DNA from: Pseudoruegeria aquimaris
GTDB taxonomy: Bacteria; Pseudomonadota; Alphaproteobacteria; Rhodobacterales; Rhodobacteraceae
Direction of reading: 5' to 3'
DNA length: 64,000 bases
NCBI RefSeq assembly: GCF_900172235.1
Contig: NZ_FWFQ01000008.1
Span: 83,367-147,366 of the forward strand
The position numbers were made by a program, and so were the translations under genes. Positions 25,760 through 34,492 of this stretch are shown piece after piece. Each line of letters opens with the position of its first letter. Position 1 is the first letter of the stretch. The notes under the pieces are model-generated. The model had not been told where the DNA came from. It made no database searches and saw only the letters and a list, made by a program, of their open reading frames with translations.

Positions 25760-26557
25760 ATGAACGACATGACGAAGTTCGACCGGTTTGTCGGGCTGAA
25801 CGAGACCAAGATTTCGGCGCAGGGGGTGAACGTCTTCTACGGCGATACCCACGCCGTCAAGGACGTGAGCGTCGAGATCGCCGAGCGGGCGGTGACGGCC
25901 TTCATCGGGCCGTCCGGTTGCGGGAAATCCACCTTCCTGCGCTGCCTCAACCGCATGAACGACACGATCGATGGCGCGCGCGTGGAGGGCCAGATCCACC
26001 TGGATGGCGAAGACATCTACGATCCGAAGGTGGACCCGGTGCAGCTGCGCGCCAAGGTGGGCATGGTGTTCCAGAAGCCGAACCCGTTTCCGAAGTCGAT
26101 CTACGACAACGTCGCCTACGGGCCGCGCATCCACGGGCTTGCGAGAAACAAGGCCGATCTCGATGAAATCGTTGAGAAATCCCTGCGCCGCGCCGCGATC
26201 TGGGACGAGGTGAAGGATCGGCTCGACGCGCCGGGCACCGGGCTTTCCGGCGGCCAGCAGCAGCGGCTCTGCATCGCCCGCGCTGTGGCCACGGAGCCGG
26301 AAGTGCTGCTGATGGACGAACCCTGTTCGGCGCTCGATCCCATCGCGACGGCGCAGGTCGAGGAGCTGATCGACGAGCTGAAGCGGAACGTCTCGGTGGT
26401 GATCGTGACCCACTCCATGCAGCAGGCGGCGCGCGTCAGTCAGAAAACGGCGTTCTTCCACCTCGGCACGCTCGTCGAATACGGCGACACCGGGCAGATC
26501 TTCACCAACCCGAAAGACCCCCGCACCGAAGCCTACATCACGGGCCGGATCGGCTGA
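25760..26557 (+). CDS. pstB: Phosphate ABC transporter ATP-binding protein PstB
   Basis: A 265-residue ATPase. Walker A is GPSGCGKS (50-57), followed by the PstB hallmark [11 protein letters not shown]; signature [14 protein letters not shown] and Walker [18 protein letters not shown] are intact, and the protein ends [18 protein letters not shown], typical of PstB. CCGGAGG precedes the ATG at 25760. Usually phoU and phoB follow in Rhodobacteraceae; here the next gene is an unrelated one on the opposite strand. Confidence 0.95.
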   Translation: MNDMTKFDRFVGLNETKISAQGVNVFYGDTHAVKDVSVEIAERAVTAFIGPSGCGKSTFLRCLNRMNDTIDGARVEGQIHLDGEDIYDPKVDPVQLRAKVGMVFQKPNPFPKSIYDNVAYGPRIHGLARNKADLDEIVEKSLRRAAIWDEVKDRLDAPGTGLSGGQQQRLCIARAVATEPEVLLMDEPCSALDPIATAQVEELIDELKRNVSVVIVTHSMQQAARVSQKTAFFHLGTLVEYGDTGQIFTNPKDPRTEAYITGRIG

Positions 26558-26608
26558 CGGGCAATTCCCGGTCATCCACCGCGAAAAGATCGGGAAGGCC
26601 GTGCTGGC

Positions 26609-27286
26609 TCATCTCCCGGCGTCGGTACGAGGCTGGTCGCCTGTCAGCAGAACAAGTCCGATGGCGATGAACCAGGCGATTGCGCCGAGGCCGAAGAGGG
26701 CACCGGCGGCGTCGCCGATGGCTGGCCAAAGAGTGGCGAGACCGGACGCGCCCGTCACGAGGCCGGCGCCGCACAGGCCGAGGGGAAGCGCGCGGGCACG
26801 GCGGCCGGCGACAGCCACACATGCGATCCACACGCCTCCGGCGATCTCGTTGCCGCCGCCAAGCCCGAGTTCAACCTGGTGCAGAACGTCCCACAAAGCT
26901 GCGGCGGCCAGCGGGTCGGAGCCTTGGATCGCGGCGACCCGTTCCACGGTAACATTGGCGATCATGCCGGCCGCCAGCACGAGCGCAGCCCAAATCAGCC
27001 CGAAGCCGTGGGTAACGCTTGCCCACCCGGGAGCTCTTGGGGAGAGGCGGCTTGCCAGCGAAACCACGAGCACCGCGAGCGAAAGCGCGTTGGCGAGATA
27101 GATGATCGCGTTCCATGTAATGAGAAGGCCGCCGTTGGTGGCGATGAAGGCAACGATTTTCTCCGCCTCAACCCGCGCCGAGCCGTAATCCAGTGGAGCG
27201 AGAAGCGTCGTCAGGAGGGCGAAGCCCACGATGTATGTTGCCGCGCAGATCAGGGCGCAGGCCCCTCCGGCTGTCTGAAGTGTCAT
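26609..27286 (-). CDS. Multi-spanning membrane protein, function unknown
   Basis: A 225-residue hydrophobic protein with about six membrane helices (for example TYIVGFALLTTLLAPL, AIIYLANALSLAVLVVSLA, LIWAALVLAAGMIANV, AIAWFIAIGLVLL). The ATG at 27286 follows AGGACC; an in-frame TTG at 27307 is less likely. The overall plan recalls DUF4386-type proteins, but the match is not certain. It is the last gene of a minus-strand run headed by a GlxA-type regulator and starts 21 bases after the NmrA-like gene stops, so it is probably cotranscribed. Confidence 0.65.
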   Translation of the reverse strand: MTLQTAGGACALICAATYIVGFALLTTLLAPLDYGSARVEAEKIVAFIATNGGLLITWNAIIYLANALSLAVLVVSLASRLSPRAPGWASVTHGFGLIWAALVLAAGMIANVTVERVAAIQGSDPLAAAALWDVLHQVELGLGGGNEIAGGVWIACVAVAGRRARALPLGLCGAGLVTGASGLATLWPAIGDAAGALFGLGAIAWFIAIGLVLLTGDQPRTDAGR

Positions 27287-27307
27287 CGGTCGGGTCCTAA
27301 TGGTCAA

Positions 27308-28162
27308 TCAGCGGGAGCGTCGGCCGGCGAGCATGGCAAAATGGGTTTTCAGGCGGTGTACGCCGCTTGGTTCCCCGATCATGTCCAGGCCGAGTGCGGT
27401 CAGGAAAAACAGGGCCGGCCCGCGTAATCGGTGTGGCGCCACATGGGGCAGTAGAGCTATGGCCGCGCGCCGCAGCCAGTCGGGCAGGAAGTGGATGTGT
27501 GCCCGCAGGCCGAGCGCGGAAAATGCCGCTTGTGCCAACTCCTTCTGGCTGAAGATGTCAGGCCCGCCGATGTCGAGCCAGGCGCGCCCCTCGGCCACGG
27601 CATCGGCCGTCGCCGCGGCAAGATCGGCGCCATGGATCGGGTTCAGCCGCAACGCCCCGTTGCCGAACAGCCAGACGTGCCCGGACCGGGCCATGGCGAG
27701 TATCTCCCCCATGTCCGAGAAATAACCGGAAGGTGCGATCACGGTGGATTGGATGTCGGCTTCGCGCAGCCGTGTCACGAACGCGGATTTCGCCGCGACG
27801 AGGGGCACATGCGCCATCTTGTCGGCATTCAGAACGTGGATGTAGGCAAAATGCGGAACGCCCGCGCGGCTTGCTTCACGCAGCAGGTTCAGGTTTGCCT
27901 GATAGTCGACCTCCCAATACCCCAGCCCGTCCGCCTGCCGGGTGATACCGAGCGCGGATACAACGAGGTCGCAGCCGTCCATCAACCCGATGAGCGTTTG
28001 CGGTTGCGTGGCCTCGGCTTCGAAGAGCCCGTCGGCCTCGATGCCTTGGGCTTTGCGGGTGTTTCGGACGAGCGCGCGCACATTCCAGCCGCGGCGGTGA
28101 TATTCGCGGCAGAGATGACGGCCGAGGTAGCCGGATGCCCCGGCGATGAAAACGGTTGGCAT
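27308..28162 (-). CDS. NmrA-like/atypical SDR NAD(P)-binding protein
   Basis: A 284-residue Rossmann protein starting MPTVFIAGASGYLG, with the nucleotide motif GASGYLG (8-14) and VRALVRNTRKA at the end of beta 2. It belongs to the atypical SDR/NmrA-like group, which includes redox sensors and quinone or flavonoid reductases. The usual YxxxK catalytic pair is not evident; HFAYIHVLNADKM occupies the region. A longer ORF to 28327 is not supported. It is flanked on both sides by membrane-protein genes on the same strand, which suggests a membrane-associated redox role, but this is inference. Confidence 0.75.
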   Translation of the reverse strand: MPTVFIAGASGYLGRHLCREYHRRGWNVRALVRNTRKAQGIEADGLFEAEATQPQTLIGLMDGCDLVVSALGITRQADGLGYWEVDYQANLNLLREASRAGVPHFAYIHVLNADKMAHVPLVAAKSAFVTRLREADIQSTVIAPSGYFSDMGEILAMARSGHVWLFGNGALRLNPIHGADLAAATADAVAEGRAWLDIGGPDIFSQKELAQAAFSALGLRAHIHFLPDWLRRAAIALLPHVAPHRLRGPALFFLTALGLDMIGEPSGVHRLKTHFAMLAGRRSR

Positions 28163-28185
28163 GAGTCTGGCCTCCGGTTCGGGGT

Positions 28186-28560
28186 TCAGGGATGGGCGGT
28201 GACGATCGCACAGAGGAGCATGCCAAGGGTGACGGGCCCCCAAAGCAGGCGTTCGGGGCGTGATGGGCTGGCCGCATTCGCAAGGAAAGTGAGAGCGGAG
28301 AGCGCCAACGAGGCCCAGAACGTCCACGCGGGCCAGCCGAGAGCCAAGGCGCCGCCACGTTGGAGAATGACGCTGGCCATCATGGCCAGCACCACCGCCT
28401 GAACAACGGCCAGCACGCGCCAGGCAGGTGGCAGGCGGTTTGCGAAGCGCCCACCGACGGTGAAACGGCCCAGCGGCGCGCCCGCAGCAAGTGCCAAGTG
28501 CATCGCGGCGGGCAGGGCTGCCAGTGCCGCATAGAGCATGGAGAAGGCGTATGCTGTCAT
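28186..28560 (-). CDS. Small four-helix membrane protein, function unknown
   Basis: A 124-residue protein starting MTAYAFSMLY at 28560 after GGGAGGC. Four hydrophobic segments are visible (about 5-27, 48-66, 73-94, 105-122), with a polar GGRFANRLPPAWR loop between the first two. I do not recognise the family. The ATG overlaps the stop of a possible 53-residue ORF upstream (ATGA), and the NmrA-like gene begins 23 bases after its stop. Confidence 0.65.
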   Translation of the reverse strand: MTAYAFSMLYAALAALPAAMHLALAAGAPLGRFTVGGRFANRLPPAWRVLAVVQAVVLAMMASVILQRGGALALGWPAWTFWASLALSALTFLANAASPSRPERLLWGPVTLGMLLCAIVTAHP

Positions 28561-28718
28561 GGATGCCTCCCGATGCGGAAGGCAGGGCAGGGTGGGCGCG
28601 GGTACATGTGCGGACGTGGGGAGGCGCGGCTGCGCCGCCAGCCCTCCGGCAAGGCCAGCCTCAGAAGGAAGATGACGCCCGACAGGCGCAGGGTCCGGCG
28701 GAAAGGCGATGCTACCAT
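28557..28718 (-). CDS. Possible small protein (53 aa), translationally coupled
   Basis: This short reading frame starts MVASPFRRTLRLSG at 28718, preceded by AAGGAA seven bases upstream. It contains one hydrophobic stretch (SGVIFLLRLALPEGW) and an Arg/Pro-rich tail, and its TGA overlaps the ATG of the next membrane-protein gene (ATGA). RBS plus coupling argue for translation; composition and lack of a known family argue against. It could simply be a leader that couples translation. Confidence 0.3.
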   Translation of the reverse strand: MVASPFRRTLRLSGVIFLLRLALPEGWRRSRASPRPHMYPRPPCPAFRIGRHP

Positions 28719-28747
28719 GACGGGTTCCTTGAAGAAGGTTGCGATGC

Positions 28748-29110
28748 TCAACCGACCACCCTGTGGCCACGGCCACGCAGGCATTCGATCAAGATCTCTT
28801 CGCGGCGGTTGCTGGCATTGACCGTGCCCGCGGCTCCCCCGGCAAGCGCGCCCGCGATCGCTCCGCCGATGGCGTCCCCGTCATCGTCCGCTGCCCCCAG
28901 CAGGGCGCCCGCACCGGCGCCGAGCACCGTGGCGCCGGCGGTTTCCCGGTCCAATTGGCCTTGTTCCTTCGCGAGGCGGCGGCAGGCCGCCAGATCGGCG
29001 CGGTAGGTCGCGTTGGGCGGGCCGTCGAGGACGGGTGTATGGTTTGCACCGCTGTCGGCACAGGCACCGAGGCCGAGGGGCAGCAGGAGGAGCAGAAGAA
29101 ACGGTTTCAT
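28748..29110 (-). CDS. Glycine-zipper outer-membrane-type lipoprotein
   Basis: A 120-residue lipoprotein. The start MKPFLLLLLL at 29110 gives a signal with lipobox LGLGAC (Cys17). The C-terminal half carries a glycine-zipper segment (GATVLGAGAGALLGAADDD then GDAIGGAIAGALAGGAAG) like that of SlyB/17-kDa-antigen-related small lipoproteins, followed by an ECLRGRGHRVVG end. Such proteins sit in the outer membrane and respond to envelope stress. It lies between the GlxA-type regulator and the membrane-protein genes, all on the minus strand. Confidence 0.75.
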   Translation of the reverse strand: MKPFLLLLLLPLGLGACADSGANHTPVLDGPPNATYRADLAACRRLAKEQGQLDRETAGATVLGAGAGALLGAADDDGDAIGGAIAGALAGGAAGTVNASNRREEILIECLRGRGHRVVG

Positions 29111-29199
29111 GGGGTGTGTCCTGAAAAAAGGGCAAAGGGGTATTGCGCGCAGCGGCGAATGCGGCAGCACGGGAAGGTCTGGCCGGAGCTGGGGTCAGG

Positions 29200-30240
29200 T
29201 CAGGCGGGGCTTGCCCGTATCGGGGCGTCTCCCGTCGAGCCACGAAAGCGATCGCGGTATTCCGTGGCAGAGATACCCATGTGGCGCTGGAACGCGCGGC
29301 GCATCCTTTCGCCGCTCTGGAAACCGGTTTTCCGGGCGATCTGCTCGATTCCCGTGCCGGTGGTTTCAAGGGCGACCCGTGCGGCCTGCAGCCGGGCGGC
29401 TTCGACGTAGGCGGCGGGCGTCATTCCGGTTTCTTCCCGGAAGCGCCGCGCGAACGTCCGTTCCGACAGGCAGGCCCGTGCGGCCAGTGCGGTGACGGTG
29501 AGCGCTGCGCCGGGATCTGAAAGGATATGACGGAGCGTTGCGTTGATCGCCGGATCTTCCGCTCGGTCGGCCACGAGGTGAGCGCTGAACTGGGATTGCC
29601 CGCCCGGGCGCATCATGTACATCACGTTGTAGCGCGCGACCTGCAGCGCGATGTCGTGGCCGAAATCGCTCTCGACGAGGGCCAGCGCGAGATCCATGCC
29701 AGCGGTCACGCCAGCGGAAGTCCAGATGTTGCCGTCCTGCACGAAGATCGCGTCGCGCTCCACGAGGACGCTGGGGTATCGTGTTTCGAGGATGGGGCAC
29801 CACCACCAGTGCGTGGTGGCGCGACGACCGTTCAGAAGCCCGATTTCGGCCAGGATCATTGCCCCGGTGCAGATCGAAACGATGCGCCGGGCCCGGGTGG
29901 CGGCCTGCCGAACGAAATCCAGCAGGGCGGGGTCCTCGATCGCGGCCATCGTACCATGGCCGCCGCTGATGATCAGCGTATCGATCGGCGTTTCCGCGCG
30001 GCTGGCTTCATCGAAGGAAGCCTGGGCTGTGACCGCGATGCCCGAGGTCGTGGAAACCGGGCCTGGCTCTGCGGCAACGACGGTGATTTCGTAGGGCTCC
30101 GGCCCTCGGGGGAGGAAAAACTTCGCACCCGTAAGAACCTCGAGCGGGCCGACCACGTCCAGGATGTGGGCATCCGGGTAGGTGACCATCACCACGTGGC
30201 GGCCTCGCTGGCTTGGCGGATATGTCCGGTTTCGTGTCAT
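29200..30240 (-). CDS. GlxA-family (DJ-1/PfpI + AraC) transcriptional regulator
   Basis: A 346-residue regulator with two domains: an N-terminal DJ-1/PfpI-like amidotransferase fold (about 14-200; LIISGGHGTMAA, and VSICTGAMIL with nucleophile-elbow Cys124) and a C-terminal AraC double helix-turn-helix (about 240-340; LSERTFARRFREETGMTPAAYVEAARLQAAR and IARKTGFQSGERMRRAFQRHMGISATEYRDRF). GlxA-type regulators often respond to quaternary amines or other nitrogen compounds, but the effector varies. It heads a minus-strand run (lipoprotein, membrane proteins, NmrA-like protein) that it may control. Confidence 0.88.
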   Translation of the reverse strand: MTRNRTYPPSQRGRHVVMVTYPDAHILDVVGPLEVLTGAKFFLPRGPEPYEITVVAAEPGPVSTTSGIAVTAQASFDEASRAETPIDTLIISGGHGTMAAIEDPALLDFVRQAATRARRIVSICTGAMILAEIGLLNGRRATTHWWWCPILETRYPSVLVERDAIFVQDGNIWTSAGVTAGMDLALALVESDFGHDIALQVARYNVMYMMRPGGQSQFSAHLVADRAEDPAINATLRHILSDPGAALTVTALAARACLSERTFARRFREETGMTPAAYVEAARLQAARVALETTGTGIEQIARKTGFQSGERMRRAFQRHMGISATEYRDRFRGSTGDAPIRASPA

Positions 30241-30385
30241 GGTCAGACATTAAGGCATTCCTGCTGCTGACCGTTAGGACAAAGACCCCTCGAATCCTGC
30301 CAATTCGGTTTTGTCGGATTACCGCGAATACGGCGCTCCTCAGGTGGATCGCTGGGGGCGGGGCCGGCCCGAGCCGTGGTGCTTT

Positions 30386-30660
30386 TCAGGGTGCGTCGAG
30401 CCCCAGCTGGGCTTTCAGGCCGCCGATGAAGGTGGCGTCGTCGAGCGCCTTGCGGTTGTCGAGCAGTTCCTCCGCATCGGCGCCGGCGCGGCAGCGCAGC
30501 TGGCTGCTGCCGTCGGTGACGGCCTCCCAGATCACCTCGGCCGCGACGGCTGCCTCGATGGAAGGTTCATCGGTCACGTCCAGCCGCGCTCCTGGAACAG
30601 CCTGGCGGTCGCCTTGCCGATCCCGGAGGAGGCGCCGGTGATGAGAATGGTCCGTGCCAT
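30386..30660 (-). pseudogene. Short-chain dehydrogenase remnant with internal deletions
   Basis: Reading from the ATG at 30660 gives MARTILITGASSGIGKATA, the perfect start of a classical SDR, but the frame stops at TGA after RLFQERGWT. In the adjacent frame, which overlaps the stop, the text continues LDVTDEPSIEAAVA and then jumps to a typical SDR C-terminal tail (AEVIWEAVTDGSSQLRCRAG, ending GGLKAQLGLDAP). The NNAG, catalytic Ser and YxxxK regions are absent. About 275 bases remain of an expected 720 or more, so the gene is inactivated by at least two deletions. It lies beside a similarly deleted AraC gene. Confidence 0.8.
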
Positions 30661-30776
30661 GGAAAACCCCTTTTCTGAAACGCTTGCCTCGCAGACCTAC
30701 GCGCGCGGCCGCGCCCCGGCGATTTCCGGGCGCGCCAAGCTTGTGGCCCATCGCGCCAATCGCGCCCCCGGCGGGA

Positions 30777-31617
30777 TCAGTGCACCTGCATCCCGGCCTC
30801 GGGGGCCTTGGCGGCGCGGTAGTCGCCAGGGGTGAGCCCCGTCCAGCCCTGGAAGGCGCGGAGGAAGGAAGAAGCGTCCCGGAAGCCCAGAAGGAAGGAG
30901 ATCTCCGGCACGCTGAGCGCGCTGTCCTTCAGATAGCGTTCCGACAGCTCGAAGCGCGTTTCGCCGAGCAGCGCTTGGAAGCTGGTGCCTTCCTCGGTCA
31001 GCCGCCTCTGCAGGCTGCGCTTGGAGATGTTGAGGCGGCGGGCCATCGCGTCGTTCGTGGTGGCGCCGCCGGGCAGGGCCTCCGACAGGGCCTGCTTGAG
31101 CCGGCCGGCCATCGTGTCGGTTCCGAGCCGTTCGGCAAGCTGTTCGGAAAAGCCGGGCTCCAGCGTTTCCCAGAGCGAGGCGTTTCGGGTGATGAGCGGC
31201 AGATCGGCATCTTCGGCGCGGAAGGTCAGGCTCACCACGCCGCCGGGTTTCGGAGCCCCGCCGAGAAAGGCCGCCGTCTTGGCGTCGATCGGCAGCGCGC
31301 CGGGCAGGGTGGTTTCGGCGGGCACCAGATCGAGGCCGGTGAAGCAGCGGGCGCATTCGGTGATGTAGAGGATTTCGAAGAGCCCCATGCGCGGCGTCAT
31401 CGGCACGCGGGCCTCGGAGGAGTGCATCTCGACCTTCAGCGCCTGCTCCGGGCGCGTGACCGGGATGCGGAACGGGCCGACAAGCGGCTTGAAATCGGTC
31501 AGCCGGGTGAGGCCGAGGGCCAGCGTGTCGGCGCAGGACGCGCTTGGGATCGACGCCGAGCAGCGTCTTCATCTGTTGGAAATACTGCCCCACCGGGTAG
31601 CGGATCGCCATGGCCAT
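30777..31617 (-). pseudogene. AraC-family regulator, frameshifted with internal deletion
   Basis: From 31617 the frame reads MAMAIRYPVGQYFQQMKTLL then GVDPKRVLR. At about 31530-31545 the coding potential switches by one base to CADTLALGLTRLTDFKPLVG and continues to a normal end at 30777. Relatives have roughly 50-60 more residues between RVLRRAGL and the FSCS...GLTRL segment, so the junction looks like a deletion, not a sequencing slip. The C-terminal AraC HTH is intact (NISKRSLQRRLTEEGTSFQ and VPEISFLLGFRDASSFLRAF). An internal ATG at 31427 could yield a truncated 216-residue protein. The intergenic DNA up to 31776 probably holds the promoter of the divergent oxidoreductase genes. Confidence 0.75.
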
Positions 31618-31776
31618 GCTCCGTCTGCTGCGCCTGATTTATAGGCGCAAGATGCATGGGGTAACCATGGGGCAGGGGCCCGCTGGCGCCAGTGGCCAGA
31701 GAATTGGAGCGTTTCGCCAGTTTCGCGCGCGGGTTTTGGCGGGTAGAACGGAGGCAGGCCAACAGGGAGGCGACCC

Positions 31777-32238
31777 ATGCGATTGACGGTGAACGGAACG
31801 GAGCACGAGGTGGAGGTGGAGCCCGAGATGCCCCTGCTGTGGGTGCTGAGGGACGAGTTGAACATCACCGGGCCAAAGTATGGCTGCGGCATCGCGCAAT
31901 GCGGGGCCTGCACTGTGCACGTCGATGGCGTGGCGGTGCGCTCCTGCCAGCTTGCGATCGGAGATCTCGCGGGCGGAGAGGTGACGACGATCGAAGGGCT
32001 GGGCCAGCCCGAAAGCCTGCACGCCGTTCAGCAGGCCTGGGTGGAGCACCAGGTGGCGCAATGCGGCTACTGCCAGTCAGGGCAGATCATGCAGGCCGCC
32101 TCGCTGCTCGATTTCAACCCCGCGCCGACCGACGCGGACATCGACGCCGCCATGTCCGGCAATCTCTGCCGCTGCGGCACCTATCCGCGCATCCGGGCCG
32201 CCGTGAAAGCGGCCGCGCAGAAACTTCAGGGGGCCTGA
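31777..32238 (+). CDS. Molybdenum hydroxylase 2Fe-2S subunit (isoquinoline 1-oxidoreductase alpha-like)
   Basis: A 153-residue small subunit of the xanthine-oxidase family. Plant-type [2Fe-2S] ligands are Cys37, Cys42, Cys45 and Cys57 ([17 protein letters not shown]...RSC), and the second cluster uses Cys96, Cys99, Cys131 and Cys133 ([11 protein letters not shown]...[11 protein letters not shown]). Size and sequence match IorA/aldehyde-dehydrogenase-type small subunits. No FAD subunit is present in the locus, which fits the two-subunit IorAB class that passes electrons to a cytochrome. The large subunit gene starts three bases after the stop. Confidence 0.92.
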   Translation: MRLTVNGTEHEVEVEPEMPLLWVLRDELNITGPKYGCGIAQCGACTVHVDGVAVRSCQLAIGDLAGGEVTTIEGLGQPESLHAVQQAWVEHQVAQCGYCQSGQIMQAASLLDFNPAPTDADIDAAMSGNLCRCGTYPRIRAAVKAAAQKLQGA

Positions 32239-32240
32239 TC

Positions 32241-34484
32241 ATGAGCCGCGTTGGAAAGATCGCCCGCCGCACCTTCCTGATCGGCTCCGCCGCCATTGCC
32301 GGCGGCGTGGCGTTCGGGGTCTACGCCGCCCGTCAGCCCTTCGACAATCCCAACCTCGACGATCTTCCCGAAGGTGCGGCCAGCTTCAACCCCTGGGTGA
32401 TCGTGGACAGCGAGAAGGTCACCCTGATCGCGCCCCACGCCGACAAGGGGCAGGGCATCTTCTCGGCCCAGGCCGCCTTGATCGCGGAGGAACTCGACAT
32501 CGAGCTGGATCAGGTCGAGGTGAGCTTCGGCATGCCCGACAAGGCCTACTACAACCGCGCCCTGACCGAAGCCATGGCCGGCTTCCCGCTGCACGACACC
32601 AGCCCCACCGCCGAACGCGTGCGCGGCTTCGTGGGTGGCGTCGTCAAGCTGGCGATGCCGATGATGACGACCGGCGGATCGACGGGCGTGCCCGACAGCT
32701 ACGACAAGCTGCGCCAGGCCGGCGCGACCGCGCGCGAGACGCTCAAGCTGGCGGCCTCGCGCCAAAGCGGGGTGCCGGTGGCGGAGCTGCGAACCGAGGC
32801 CGGCGCCGTGATCCTGCCCGACGGCACCGCGCTGCCCTACACGGCGCTCGCGGGCCTTGCGGCCACGCTGCCGCCCGTCACCGACGTGCCGCTGCGCGAT
32901 CCGAAGGAGTGGCGCCTCGTGGGCAAGCCGATGAACCGGCTGGACATGGTGGCCAAGTCCACCGGCACGCTCACCTACGGCATCGATCACCGCGCCGAGG
33001 GGATGCTCCACGCCGCCATCAAGGTAAACCCGCGCCAGGGCGGGGCACTGAAGGGCTATGACGCTTCCGCCGCGCAGGCGATGCCGGGGGTGAAGAAGAT
33101 CGTGGAGATCACCGGCGGCGTGGCCGTGGTGGCCGACAACACCTGGCGTGCCTTCCAGGCGGCCGAGGCCATCGCCTTCGATTGGGGCGAGGCGCCCTAT
33201 CCGGCCGAGCAGGCCGAGCACTGGGCGCATCTCTCCGGCATCTTCGACGACGATCACCTGAACGCCGAGGCGCGCGTGGAAGGTGACGTGGAGGCCGCCG
33301 AGGGCGAGGAAGTGCGCGGCGAATACCGCTCGCCCTACCTGGCCCACGCCCCGCTCGAGCCGCTCAACGCGACGGTCCTCGTGACCGACGATCGCGTGGA
33401 CATCTGGGCGGGCCACCAGATCCAGATGTTCGCCGAGCAGGTCGTGTCCGAGATCACCGGCGTGGATCAGGAGAACGTGCACCTGCACAACATGTTCATC
33501 GGCGGCAGCTTCGGGCACCGTCTGGAATTCGATTTCATCCGGCAGGCGGCCGAGATCGCCAACCAGATGCGCGGAACGCCCGTTCAGCTGACCTATTCGC
33601 GGGAGGAGGATTTCGCCCATGACTTCCCCCGCCACATCACCATGGGCCGGGGCGTGGCCAAGGTGAAGGGCGGCAGGGTCACCGCGCTGGACGTGCAGAT
33701 CGCCGGCCAGTCGGTGATGCGCTCGCAGATGGGGCGGATGGGGCTCAGCCTGCCCGGGCCCGATACGCAGCTGCACGAAGGCGCCTGGGATGCGCCCTAT
33801 TTCAACCTGCCCAACCTGCGGGTGCGCTCCTACCGGACGGAAGCGCTGGCGCCGGTTTCCTCCTGGCGGGCCGTCGGGGCGGGGCCGAACGTCTTCATCT
33901 ACGAAACGCTTCTGGACGAAGCCATCCACGCCGCCGGGGCCGATCCGCTGGAAGAACGCATCCGCCTGATGGGGCATGACGTTTCGGTCAAGGTGCTGGA
34001 GGCGGTGGGCGAGCTTGCCTCGTGGAACGGGCCGTCCGCCGGCCCGGGCCGTGGGCGCGGCGTGGCCTATGGCTTTTCCTTCGGGGTGCCGGTGGCCACG
34101 ATCGTGGAGGTGGCCGCCACCGATGCGGGCATCCGGATCGAGAAGGCCTGGGTTGTGGCGGATGTCGGCAAGGTCATCGATCCGGTGAACTTGGAGAACC
34201 TCGCGCAGGGCGGGACGGTCTTCGGCCTCGGCCACGCGATCAACTGCGAGATCACCTATGCCGATGGCATGGCCGAGCAGACGAACTACCACGCCCACGA
34301 GGGGATGCGGATGTATCAGTGCCCCGAGATCCGGTTCAAGGCGCTGGAGAACGGCGCGAAGATCCGCGGCTTCGGCGAGCCCCCGGTGCCGCCCTCGGCC
34401 CCGGCGCTGGGCAACGCGATCTTCGCCGCCACCGGCCAGCGGATCCGCGAAATGCCCTTCAACAAGTTCATCGATTTCCTGTGA
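32241..34484 (+). CDS. Molybdopterin-binding subunit (isoquinoline 1-oxidoreductase beta-like), Tat-exported
   Basis: A 747-residue catalytic subunit. The start at 32241 gives a Tat signal, ARRTFLIGSAAIAGGVAFG (8-26), so the enzyme is probably moved folded, carrying the 2Fe-2S subunit with it, into or onto the periplasmic side. Xanthine-dehydrogenase-type Mo-cofactor domains follow: GQGIFSAQAALIAEEL near the front, FIGGSFGHRLEFDF (the GGSFG loop), SWRAVGAGPNVF, and a C-terminal NLAQGGTVFGLGHAI plus GEPPVPPSAPALGNAIF, where the Glu is the expected catalytic base. The substrate (an N-heterocycle or aldehyde) is not predictable. Confidence 0.9.
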   Translation: MSRVGKIARRTFLIGSAAIAGGVAFGVYAARQPFDNPNLDDLPEGAASFNPWVIVDSEKVTLIAPHADKGQGIFSAQAALIAEELDIELDQVEVSFGMPDKAYYNRALTEAMAGFPLHDTSPTAERVRGFVGGVVKLAMPMMTTGGSTGVPDSYDKLRQAGATARETLKLAASRQSGVPVAELRTEAGAVILPDGTALPYTALAGLAATLPPVTDVPLRDPKEWRLVGKPMNRLDMVAKSTGTLTYGIDHRAEGMLHAAIKVNPRQGGALKGYDASAAQAMPGVKKIVEITGGVAVVADNTWRAFQAAEAIAFDWGEAPYPAEQAEHWAHLSGIFDDDHLNAEARVEGDVEAAEGEEVRGEYRSPYLAHAPLEPLNATVLVTDDRVDIWAGHQIQMFAEQVVSEITGVDQENVHLHNMFIGGSFGHRLEFDFIRQAAEIANQMRGTPVQLTYSREEDFAHDFPRHITMGRGVAKVKGGRVTALDVQIAGQSVMRSQMGRMGLSLPGPDTQLHEGAWDAPYFNLPNLRVRSYRTEALAPVSSWRAVGAGPNVFIYETLLDEAIHAAGADPLEERIRLMGHDVSVKVLEAVGELASWNGPSAGPGRGRGVAYGFSFGVPVATIVEVAATDAGIRIEKAWVVADVGKVIDPVNLENLAQGGTVFGLGHAINCEITYADGMAEQTNYHAHEGMRMYQCPEIRFKALENGAKIRGFGEPPVPPSAPALGNAIFAATGQRIREMPFNKFIDFL

Positions 34485-34492
34485 GGCCCGCC

